Program-made: the position numbers and the translations under genes | Part shown: positions 14,101-26,600 of the stretch, piece by piece | Layout of the letters: every line of letters begins with the position of its first letter | How positions within the stretch are numbered: the stretch's first letter is position 1 | Notes under the pieces: model-generated | The model's input: only the letters and a program-made list of their open reading frames with translations | Database searches by the model: none | What the model was told of the DNA's origin: nothing | Assembly (NCBI GenBank): GCA_023238725.1 | Contig: CM041554.1 | Span: forward strand, 23,298,050-23,362,049 | DNA length: 64,000 nucleotides | From: Scortum barcoo | Lineage: Eukaryota; Chordata; Actinopteri; Centrarchiformes; Terapontidae | Direction: 5' to 3'

Positions 14101-17100
14101 AACACTGCATGATATCCTACTATTAACTTTTTTTAGTGAGTCGGTTAAATACTATAATATTCTGCATACTCTGAATGACAAGTGGGACTGAAATCTGTCC
14201 ACCTGTGTCTGTCTCACTGCACATTCCTTTGAACAAACTCACATGTAATTCCTGGTGTGTGGGGGATCGAGGGGCTGTGGGTGACTGCGAGTAGGTGAGT
14301 TCGCGTGTTCGCTGCTGCTGGCCCATTGCATTATGGGTAGGACTGGAGGAAGATGTTTTCTGCACTAGGTCTGGTAGCAGGTAGGTATCCTCTGAACCGA
14401 TCCGAGAAATCTACAGGACACACAGAGACAAGGTGCCAAGTAAGAGGGGGCTGTTGTGAATGTATATCTGTAACATGCTGTCACATCTGAATGGTGTATA
14501 GTGCACCCTCTACCGGTTAAACAGGGAGATGCAGCAAGGAGGAGCAGTAGGTGTGTGTGGGGGGGTTACCTGGATGAGATTGTGGTGAGGTTGCAGTACG
14601 ATGCCATCAGGTATTCCTCTGAAGTGTTTCCCTTTTCCGTTGGACAGGCCAGACCTTGAAACACAGAGGCAGGCCAAAATTTTAGACCAGAGCTGGACTG
14701 CAGGTACTGAATTTATTTGTAGAAAACAAAATCAATACATCCTCAAAATCAATGGCAATGAAAATAAGGCTGATTAACTTCCTGGGAGCATGTGTGGGAT
14801 CAGACAAGACATAATTTATGTAAAAAATAATAAATAATGCCATCTGTTTACCATAAACATTAGCAGACACACATGCTATTGTGTCACAGTAATGTAATTA
14901 ACTTTTATTTTATGTTAACGGAAATGAAAAACAAAAACTGTTTGTTCCAGTTTAATTTTCATGGTTTAGATGGAAGATAATTTTAACCCTGCATTTTAAT
15001 TTTAATTGTATTTAACAGTGTTTCAACATTTTCACATATAGGCTTTCTTGGAAGATGCAACAGACTTCTGAGTAAGCGTGATGTCAGATCAGATTTTCCT
15101 CTGATTCTTAGAAGTGGTTTCAGTTGGTACATTGCATCAGGTCACGTTTCAACAGTGCTGTTTGGAAACACTGAAAGAATGACTCAATTCTCTGTCACCA
15201 CCATTCAGATTTTCAGGTTTTTTTTTTAATTCCAATGAGAGACCGTCTGAAATGCATGGTGTGCGATGCAATTATTCTACAGATGATGATGATCTCACCT
15301 GTTCCGCTCTTCATCGTCGCTGCTGCCCACCTCGTCACTAGAGGAGGAGTATTCTGTGGCCTTGTTAAGCCGGCCCACAGCAGATCTTGGACCCTGCGAG
15401 TTGGAGGCAAGGAGCGATATGAGTCAGAAAACCAAAGAAAGAGCAGAGGGAGAAACAAAGAGTAACAGGAAATGCAGGGAGGTTGTTGACATTTTATGTA
15501 CAAGTGGAATTTTAGCAACATTTGTGTGCACATGTATTGTGAAGAAAGTGTTCCTCATTTTTTCAATCAAAATCTATGTTGCTCAACTGGTTTTTGTAAT
15601 AATGTCCTGCTTGCTCACACATCAGAGAACGCAGGTTTACATGTGTATAACACGTGGCAAGACAGCAGAATTTGGTCATAATTGGGAAAATGTCCATTTA
15701 CTTGTGCATGCCCACTGTGTTCTTGTGCCTTCCTGTGCTGCTGTAGACGATGCTGTAGAAGAGGACTCTCCAGCTTGAAGTAACCTACAATACACAGAAA
15801 CACACACATAAGCACCCACACATTAGTAGCAGTTATGCAGTGTGAAAACAGCTTTTGGTAGCCTCTATATGGGATCTAACAGTGTGCATCACTGCATGGC
15901 TGGATCACTTCACAGCCATGAACTGTAATTGTGGAGCTATGTGTGTTGGAGCAGGTGCACTCTAAACAGACCCAAAGCCCAAAGCATAGCTGACCTACTA
16001 ATCATTAAGCAAAAATTGTGTCATATTCCCTACATTGCACACATATTTTTTTAAATTAGGAAACTTATTAGATTAGAAAAGGCTGCTACAGTGGGGCAAA
16101 AAAGTATTTAGTCAGCCACCAATTGTGCAAGTTCTCCCACTTAAAAAGATGAGAGAGGCCTGTAATTTTCATCATAGGTACACTTCAACTATGAGAGACA
16201 GAATGGGGGGAAAGAATCCAGGAAATCACATTGTAGGATTTTTAATGAATTAATTGGTAAATTCCTCGGTAAAATAAGTATTTGGTCACCTACAAACAAG
16301 CAAGATTTCTGGCTCTCACAGACCTGTAACTTCTTCTTTAAGAGGCTCCTCTGTCCTCCACTCGTTACCTGTTTTAATGGCACCTGTTTGAACTCGTTAT
16401 CAGTATAAAACACACCTGTCCACAACCTCAAACAGTCAGACTCCAAACTCCACTATGGCCAAGACCAAAGAGCTGTCAAAGGACACCAGAAACAAAATTG
16501 TAGACCTGCACCAGGCTGGGAAGACTGAATCTGCAATAGGTAAGCAGCTTGGTGTGAAGAAATCAACTGTGGGAGCAATTATTAGAAAATGGAAGACATA
16601 CAAGACCACTGATAATCTCCCTCGATCTGGGGCTCCACGCAAGATCTCACCCCGTGGGTTTAAAATGATCACAAGAATGGTGAGCAAAAATCCCAGAACC
16701 ACACATGGGGGACCTAGTGAATGACCTGCAGAGAGCTGGGCTGGGACCAAAGTAACAAAGGCTACCATCAGTAACACACTACGCCGCCAGGGACTCAAAT
16801 CCTGCAGTGCCAGACGTGTCCCCCTGCTTAAGCCAGTACATGTCCAGGCCCTGTCTGAAGTTTGCTAGAGAGCATTTGGATGATCCAGAAGAGGATTGGG
16901 AGAATGTCATATGGATCAGATGAAACCAAAATAGAACTTTTTGGTAAAAACTCAACTTAGTCGTGTTTGGAGGAGAAAGAATGCAGAGTTGCATCCAAAG
17001 AACACCATACCTACTGTGAAGCATGGGGGTGGAAACATCATGCTTTGGGGCTGTTTTTCTGCAAAGGGACCAGGACGACTGATCCGTGTAAAGGAAAGAA

Positions 17101-20100
17101 TGAATAGGGCCATGTATCATGTATCTGCATGGAGGAATGGGCCAAAATACCAGCAACAGTGTATGAAAACCTTGTGAAGACTTACAGAAAATCGTTTGAC
17201 CTCTGTCATTGCCAACAAAAGGTATATAACAAAGTATTGAGATGAACTTTTGTTATTGACCAAATACTTATTTTCCACCATAATTTGCAAATAAATTCTT
17301 TAAAAATCACACAATGTGATTTTTCTGATTTTTTTTTCTCATTGTCTCTCATAGTTGAGGTATACCTATGATGAAAATTGGAGACCTCATCTTTTAAGTG
17401 GGAGAACTTGCACAATTGGTGGCTGACTAAATACTTTTTTTGCTACTGAGATAAATGTACTGATGGTACCCTGCATTCATAGTGCAACAAGCTCTGAAAA
17501 CAATCAATATGGTGAAATGTTAGTATGAATAAATGTGTTAAATGGGCAAGATTAGCATTAATTTATGTCTGTCCGTCTGACGTATGGCCAGTGTTCACTC
17601 TCCTTTCAGCTCTGCTTAGGTCTACACAAACCCCTGAGAGAAACATCTGGCTATTCAGCTGCTAAAATGCTTTACAAAGTTTACCAGCTACTCTCAACTT
17701 TGTCTGTCTGCAGTTTTGTGCTGAGCAGGTAGTCACCAGTGGGTTTGTAGAACTTCTCTACAGTAAAATAAAGTACAGTTAAGTTGCTGTAAAACAAAGT
17801 TATGAGAAAAGTGCTAGAAGACTATAAGAACTGCAAAGTGAAGTGATAATTCTGTGACCACTCTTAATGTGGTGACAGATGGTGGTTACATTAATGGATC
17901 TGTGTTGGGTGGTACCACTACTACACTGGCTACACTGTGCTGTTATGGTTTAGAGCACATAAATGATTTTAATGGCACAAAACAGGAAAAGAACACTAAG
18001 TCCTTACAGTAGACATAGAGCTTCTGTCAGTGGTGTGAGAAGTCCTGCCATCTTGCCTTCCCTGACTACACTAATCAAAGGGCTTTATGGGTAATTACAT
18101 TTTAACAGAATTTTTTTTTATTCCTTAGGCTATCACTGATTTTCTGTGGAATTAAACCAGAGAATCAATTAAATCAATTTGTAAATTATACACGTCATCT
18201 GTACATCTGTTCAAACGCAAATATGTGACCAACCAATTATGTGGCTGGTTTGAATACTTCAGACACTGCTGATCAGCTTGGATTTTAACACACAACTTTC
18301 TTTAGGGTTTATAGAGAACGGTTCATAAAAGAGAAAATATCCAGTAAGCAGCAGTTTTTTAAAAAGGCCTTGTTAATGGCAGAGGTCAGAGGAGAATGGC
18401 CAGACTGGTTCGAGTTGACAGAAAGGCAACAGTAACTCAAATCAGTACTCATTACAGCTGGGGTATGCATCTCTGAAAGCACAACACATTACAGAAGACC
18501 ACTCCATGACAGCATGGACCCATCCCACCTTATACCAACAGTTCAGCCTGCTGGTGGTGTTATTGTGTAGAGGACATTTTCTTAGCACCCTTTGGGCTCC
18601 AATAGAGTAAATTTGAGATGTGGTGGAACGGGAGATTCACATCATGGACGTGCAGCCGACAAATATGCAGCCACTGTGTGATGCTAACATGTCAACACGG
18701 ACCAATATATATGTATATTACTGCTTGTCATGTAGGAACATAAAACACAGAAATAAGCATCTTATACAGAGAACAGCAACATTAAAACAAGCCACAAATT
18801 CACAGAACTGAATGACTGAACTACCAATCTGATCTCAATGACGAAAGTTATTGAGAACCTGTATTTTTCTTTCCATTGCCCATACAGCAGGTAACAGCAT
18901 GTGGGGGAGAGTTAAGGTTAAACCACAGACCTGGGTGGTTGTTGCTGGTGGAGGAGACTTCATGAAATACAGATCTTCCACTCCTTTCTGCTACAGACAC
19001 TGGACTGCCACTAGATGGAGAAAGAGACACGCATACAGAATTTCACAGATGGAGAGGAAACTGTGATCCACATTATACACTTCTCTATATGTTCTAATCT
19101 TGAGTATATCCTTCACGCTACCACTGCAACGACCCAATTTCCTGAGCATTAGTTTCATCTAATCGAAAATAATCATCCAAGCTAAACTAATCTGATCTAC
19201 CCATGACCGATTGTTCTCTAATAGTGTGTGCCAGTGTGCTGAATAGATATAAACCCTAAATAAGGTTCATGCTGGCTGGAGGGATAACTCTGCTCACAGG
19301 ATGGCAACAATACCAAAGACTACAAATGAAGAATGCGCATTCACAACTCTAAACAGAACACTGAAATATTATCATCTATAAAGTAATGTTGATGAGCTAG
19401 CAAACAGTCGCTTATTTAGACATCCAGCAGAAGTGGAGCAACATTAGGATTAATTCGGAGTCGTGTTTCTGGCCACCTGACGAATGTAATGCAACATTCA
19501 CTTTCATTTAGCTCTCCACCAACTCATGAGGGAAATATCTGGCTCTCTGTTCACTTGATAGTCAACTTTGTCTGTTTGTCATGTGTTGCTGGGCAGGAAG
19601 CTTACAATGAGTTTATCAGAGCTTTTAAGCTGCTTTCTCCTCTGGAAAAAGGGTTTATGAGGGCATTGATAGTGAACCCAAAGTAAAATTCTGTGCTGAG
19701 ATGCTAAAAGAGTATGTAGCGCTAGATGCAACTGTGGGGTTGCATTTAGGTGGTAGGTAACTTTTCTGTAGAGAATGACCCCTTTGACATAATGCATACA
19801 GTAGTTGTTTCATCCATTCTTAATATACAATACTGATTAGTGCAGCTAAAAAGACAAAAAATGACAACTTCTCAAGTTCATTACATAAAGTGATATTAAA
19901 TCACTTGTTTATGTACACACAAAACACAGGTCAACCTACATAAACAACACACATCTCTATATGCTGTTTGTGCGTTTAGTTTATACAGTTGTGCCTGTTG
20001 TTTCCCGTATACAGTGTAGTTGTGGTCTACCTTGAAGCGGCCCTCTTGTGTCCCTTCACCAGCTCACGACAGTAGAACTTAGAGGTAGTGCGTTCTGGGA

Positions 20101-23100
20101 CCTGCAATTTACACAAGACAAAGGGCAGAAGAAGAGTTTGTTTAACAGAGCTGATAGAGAAACATGCACACAGAAGCACACAGCGAGCACACAAAGATGG
20201 CAAAGTCTCCTGGTGGTCCTGGTTGCTTGTTTTGCTTTTCATAAGTTTGAGAAGGCTCTTTACAGGGATCTCATGTCTAGCCAAGCAGGGCTTCAGCTAA
20301 TTATAGGAGGGTTTCTGTGGTTATGAAACCTTATGTACAATAACTTCTACAGTGCCTGAAACGGTGTAGAGTGGAGGGCAATAAAGTCTTTAATAACCCA
20401 CTGGGAGAAATTTATTACTGAGATCTAATGAGACCATTTGACTCTGATATTTCTTAATGTTTCAGTGTTATTCCTTTAAACTCCCAGAAGACAGGTCAAG
20501 ATTTGGACTCGACTTAGGGGACTGAAAAGATTGACTGCGTCAGGGATATTTCTTAACTTTTCTGCACAATGTTGCATTCATGGCATGACGAGTACAGTAT
20601 TGTGAAACCAATACCAGATCAACCTATGATAGTGTTGCAAAGCGCTGTCTTTTGAACTGGATTTCATTCTTCTCAAACTCTCAGTCCAACCGACCAGCTG
20701 GTGACTTTTTGACTTCTCATCTCCTGGGTCACATGACCCAGTTATAGAGAGGAAGGCACACCCAGCAGAGGAAGTAAGCTGTGGGACTACCTATCATCCT
20801 TCTGACAAGTTGCCCACATCCCGCATCTGGCTCCCCTGAACACACACAAACACACACGCACACACACGCACACACACACTCACACACATGCTGAGCTTGA
20901 TGTCTGTTGTTTCCTGTCTGCTATTGCGGCACACACGCAAAATTGAAATTAGAGCTTATTGAGCATAACAAAAACCCTCCGTCTACTAAGGTGGGGTCTA
21001 AATTATCAAAGAGCGCTCAGCTTGAGCTTACGACTATTTAAGCTTATGTAAGATGATTTGAATTCACGCAGTTGTAAAAATCATTAAATGCCTGGCTCTG
21101 CTCCAGCACATTATTGTCAGACTATATTGTGGTGCTGGTCCTCAAAAGTTAACAGTTTAAAGGCGCTCCAGCGTTTTAAAGCCGCTCCAGTCACCACACT
21201 GCAATCACAGAAGAGAGGTGTGAGTTATTAACTGCTCTACCAACTCCATATGGCCTCCTGTTAGCTCAACATCATAACATAGCAAATAGACAGCTTTATT
21301 GGGCTCCCTTCCTCTCTCTGTAGTAGTTATTAGTTGTTCTATTAACTCCATATGGTGTTCTGTTAGTAAATACACCTAAAGCATATTCTGTTCGTAAAAC
21401 ACCTAGCGGGGGAGCAGTGATGTTAGACACACAGCAACACAGAGAGAGAGTGAATGATGTGTTTTTGAGTGAGTAAGGTGTGTTAATCACAGAGATGTTT
21501 TTAGTCAAGGGCACTTCATAACAAGATGGAGGTAAAGCACAACCCCTCTCCTTGCACAACACAGACAAACACATGCACACTTTCCACAAAAACACAAACA
21601 CACACCGGCAGAGTGCCAAACAAGTGCTGTGTGCACCACTTCCTTAGCTTGGTATGGCCAGAATACAGGATGCTAAGCACACAACCACATTATGCCAACC
21701 TCATGATGTGGACTACACTTTGTGCCTGGCATGAGAACAACTTCCTCTTTCGATAGCAGCCAGGGAAACACAATAAACATCAATTTTTGCCTCATTTATG
21801 CCGGTCATCTAAAACGCTGGCGTGCGACCTAAAGTTTCATCCAGCAGCTAATAGGACAGTTGTTCCTCACCTTAGGTGGCGTTGAGTCCCAGAAGACGTC
21901 ATCGGTCGGAGACATGGGAGAAAATGGGGACAAGGGGGATATGGCCATATCGGACATGGAGCTGCTGTGAGGGGTGTCTCGACTAGAGCGCAGGTTGGCA
22001 TTCTGGGAAAATAAAAGGTTCACCCATGGTCATTTGTGACTGTAAATTACATTTGCACATTCACCCCAAATTACTGCAGTTACAGGAAAGATTAACCTTT
22101 GGTATTTTTGAGCTTTAACAGCAAAAATAAAGGTGGGTGATGTGTAAAAAAAACATACACACATTAGTTACAATGTGTACAAACAATGCTCAAAACATAA
22201 GAAATTATTATTAGAATTACTGCAATACATTCATAGGAAATAGTAGGCATATGTGATGTGATATACTTGTATATACCTGGCTGAGGTGAGCTCTCTGCAT
22301 GGCTGGTGTACAAGGACTAGAGCTGCTCCCAGAGCCCAGCCTGGAGTGCATCTGGCTGGGCAGACCAGCAGCCAAGAGCAACCTGGCTAGGTTTGATTCC
22401 TGGAAGTCCATCTGAAACATAAAACACATGTAAGACTGTGTGTGTGCGTGTGTGTGTGCATGTGTGTGTGTGTGTGAAGATTGCCATTGTCCTCTGTTTC
22501 ATCAGGTCAATCAGAGATCAATGAGATCAACATTTGTTTTTTTTAAACACACGTTAATGTATAAAATTTTAATATTCCAAAGAGCAGATACCCATAATAT
22601 CAGACATTACTTTAGAGGGTGTATCTTGTATAAGCTTTCTGTTGGCATGGTATGACATGATAAACCATCTATAATGCTGGATATGAATGATGGCTAGTCC
22701 TGATCATCACAAGGTGTGCCTGAAACCGTGACAACTGATGTGATGCAGTGATGATTGACCTTTAGCTAATTCAGCTCTTTAGAGAGCATTGTGGGTAGAC
22801 ATTGTTGCAGCGCAGTCAGCATTTAGGAATCACACTTTAAAACTGTTACTTTTTAGTCTTTTAACAGTTTTAAAGTGTGATTCCTAAATGCTGTCTGCAC
22901 TGCAACCATGTCTAGTCTTACATTTGACATTTACATTTAGGAACATTTTTAAGACCATTTGTAAGCAGTCTTATACATACTGGCCCTAATCCCATGTATC
23001 ACTCAGTGTCATAAAGTTATAAAAAAAAGAAACTAGTTCTTTAATCATACTGATCATATGAAAGCTCACACTGGAAGAGACATGAGAAGGGACGGAAAAG

Positions 23101-23607
23101 ATAAATATGACTTTTTAAAAACCATAGCCTTTCAACTGTCGGCTGTTCGAAAACGCTTTTTTCAGAAGTACCACCTTTTGTCTGTTTCCTGTTCCTTGTG
23201 TGGTTTAGCTTTCATGCTAAGAAAAGAGAGTATAAACCACATGATATCAGTTAGGTAAATGTCTTGCTTTGAATGATGTCTACTTAACTTAACATCTATC
23301 TAACATTTAGCTTATTTTCTTCAAACCTTTGTGACCTTTAGTTAAAAGAGATCTGTCAGCTGAGATAAGGATGAAGCAACCAAAACAGGGTGAGAGGACT
23401 GGGAGGAAGGATCAAACCCACAAAAAAATAAACAAAGAAAAAAGAAAGAAATGAGGAAATAAATTATTAAACTCAATGAGAGTGAGGAGAGTAGGAGAGG
23501 GACAGAGTGAAAGATGTGTGATGCGGAGGTGATAAAAGGTGCTAGACAGCTGAGGGAGGCAGGGTTTACCAGTGAGCGCTGGCTGTTTGCAGGGCGGCTG
23601 GGCGAGG

Positions 23608-23638
<31 letters not shown>

Positions 23639-26600
23639 TGTGTTCCCACTATTAGCTGTTAGCTTGTGGACGGCTGCCACAGGCTTTTCTCTCTGCCTCT
23701 GCCTCTCTCGCTCCCTCTCTCTCTCCCTGTGTCTGTGGTCGTGCTGCAGCGACAGGAGCTGGGTTTGGTCCTTGGGCAGGGTGCGGTGGGATCTCCTGCC
23801 CGCTGAGGGCTGCTGATGCTGAGCCAGAGGTTGGGGCTTGGCTTGCAGCTGTGGCTGGGAGAGCTGGGCCTTGTGCTGAAGCAGCTGGTTTGGAGCCACG
23901 GCTCTCTAGGTAGCAAACATGAAAAGCACACATAGAAACTGACAGAGCTTGGGAGTGTCTGAATGAAATAAGATGCTGGTATACTGTAATACTGTAATGT
24001 GAGTGTACATGCACATTTCAGCAGTCAAGAAATAAGGCATCTAATATCTGTACTAATACAGAGAAGTGTCATTAGATGTTCTCTTTTCTGGGGCATGATA
24101 TTGCTGTCTCATGAGGTCTCCCAATCTCAGAGGTCACTATCTGAATTTGCACCCTCAGTCTTAATTGCTAGTTTTACATTAACAAATCAACGACTATGAT
24201 AAAACATGACTGTCATGTTCAAATGATTTCAATACCTCTTGCCGAGATTAGCTGAAATTTTTAGATAAAATGTATTAGATTTAATTAAATGTTCCATATT
24301 TTCTGTTGAATGACAATATTCTCAAGTAGCATAATAAGCGTACTTGGATTGACAATTTAATACGGTATAATAGCATAACATTCACTATTCAAACGTTACT
24401 TTGGAGGGAAAAATAACAAATCAAAGGAAATAATTTATTACTGTCTGGTATTTCAGCTCCCAGAGAGTCAAGATGCTCTAATTAAGGAACAATTGACAGC
24501 TGCAATAAGAGCTCATACTTCAGCATTGTTCTGTGGTGAATATACCAACTGTCATAAAACTTCAACAAGTCTGATCAACATTGGAGTTTGTGGATGACTT
24601 CCTCTTTATATATAACATAATTAATTTATATAATCTCTGAATAAATTAAATACACTCCCAAGTTCTGTAGAAATTGACAAGACAGGGCATGGCTGCTGGG
24701 TGAACACCTGACAAAGCATGTACCGCATCATCAAGCTCGTTGTGACAGACACTCAAAGAAGCACAAGAAAGAAGGTGATTTAATTCACTTCTTTGCTGTA
24801 AAACATGGACCAACACGTAAAAACATTCATAAAATAGTAAACGGTCTGGCAGTGAAGCTTGGAAGTGTGACGGTCGCTGGTTCTCTGGCTTGAGAATCTG
24901 ATTTGCAAGCACAACTTTCTCCATAGGAAATGCAATAAAAGCACAAATAAAGAACCACTGCTGTCATCATCGCACAACTGTGACTTTCTCAGGGTTACAG
25001 CTGTCTTAAAATCAGTTTTTTTTTTTTTTTTTTTTTTTAAACAGAACCAACCGCCACTTTATATTGCCAGAAGGCTGAATTTAAAAGAAGATGACAGACT
25101 TTTCATAGAGGTTGCATTTATGTACATTAGTCAAAAAATGATTTTTAAGTTTGTGTAGATCAGCAGCTGGACCGAGCTCAAGCCCACAGTCACACAGTAG
25201 TGCTTTTGGTTGGATTTTCGCCGAGGCTAGCCACATAAAAACAAAAAACAATATGAATCCATGACACTGTACTGCAGTACAACACAGAAGAGCAACACAG
25301 GCAAACTCTCAGGGAGGGGGGGCCAGAAGCTTCTACTTTATGCATGTAGACACTGATCTGGGAAGCACGTACACTCCAATTCATCACTTCTGCTATAGGA
25401 AACCTATAAGGTACTTTCAAGGTTGCGACAATGAGCCATGTGCTTCCTCCCTCACCACTAGAACGGAGAGAAAAAAAAACTTGTTGTGCCATTGCTCTGC
25501 CCACTGAAGAAATGAACATGGCTGCCACATGTCCACTAGATAAGATGAGATTTATGTGACTGCTGCTATATGAGATAAACCACCAGAGGCTAAACGCTGC
25601 AATAAGAATGAGACGACTAATTGTCAGAATACTCAACATACCAAACTCAACTAACAGCAGCACTTTAGCTTTCTTGGTCCCTGAGAACAAGGCCTATTTT
25701 CACAACAATATTATAAAATGCTCCATGGGAGCTTTCTGCAATGTACCATTCACTGAATAATAACGCCTTGTTGCTCTGTTTCATAACGTACACAGTGATT
25801 AAGAAAGATGAGATATGCTAACAAAATGACAAAAATCTGATATTTAACATTTAAAAAAATTATGTCGTTTACAGCTCACGTGACACAAACTGATGTTAAA
25901 GATGTTTAGTCTTTGTACATAAAAATGTTAGCAATTGAAATGTGTATTTTTTTCCCCTCTTTCTGCTTAACTAAACTCACCAGGGCATATGTAAAATTGA
26001 NNNNNNNNNNNNNNNNNNNNNNNNNNNNNNNNNNNNNNNNNNNNNNNNNNNNNNNNNNNNNNNNNNNNNNNNNNNNNNNNNNNNNNNNNNNNNNNNNNNN
26101 NNNNNNNNNNNNNNNNNNNNNNNNNNNNNNNNNNNNNNNNNNNNNNNNNNNNNNNNNNNNNNNNNNNNNNNNNNNNNNNNNNNNNNNNNNNNNNNNNNNN
26201 NNNNNNNNNNNNNNNNNNNNNNNNNNNNNNNNNNNNNNNNNNNNNNNNNNNNNNNNNNNNNNNNNNNNNNNNNNNNNNNNNNNNNNNNNNNNNNNNNNNN
26301 NNNNNNNNNNNNNNNNNNNNNNNNNNNNNNNNNNNNNNNNNNNNNNNNNNNNNNNNNNNNNNNNNNNNNNNNNNNNNNNNNNNNNNNNNNNNNNNNNNNN
26401 NNNNNNNNNNNNNNNNNNNNNNNNNNNNNNNNNNNNNNNNNNNNNNNNNNNNNNNNNNNNNNNNNNNNNNNNNNNNNNNNNNNNNNNNNNNNNNNNNNNN
26501 AGAAGTAAAATGGAGAGGAAAATGAATCCTGATTGAAAATATACATAGAATATAAAGACAAACTGTTCAACGAGATCAATCAACAATGTGTGTATTTATG

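Noticed and set aside
23652..24014. Alternative frame (ESRGSKPAASAQ...) over the linker exon 23570-23905
   Set aside because: Neighbouring exons are both phase 0 at their shared junctions, which selects the RAVAPNQLLQ frame; the GT donor after CACTG and the in-frame stop before the acceptor agree.
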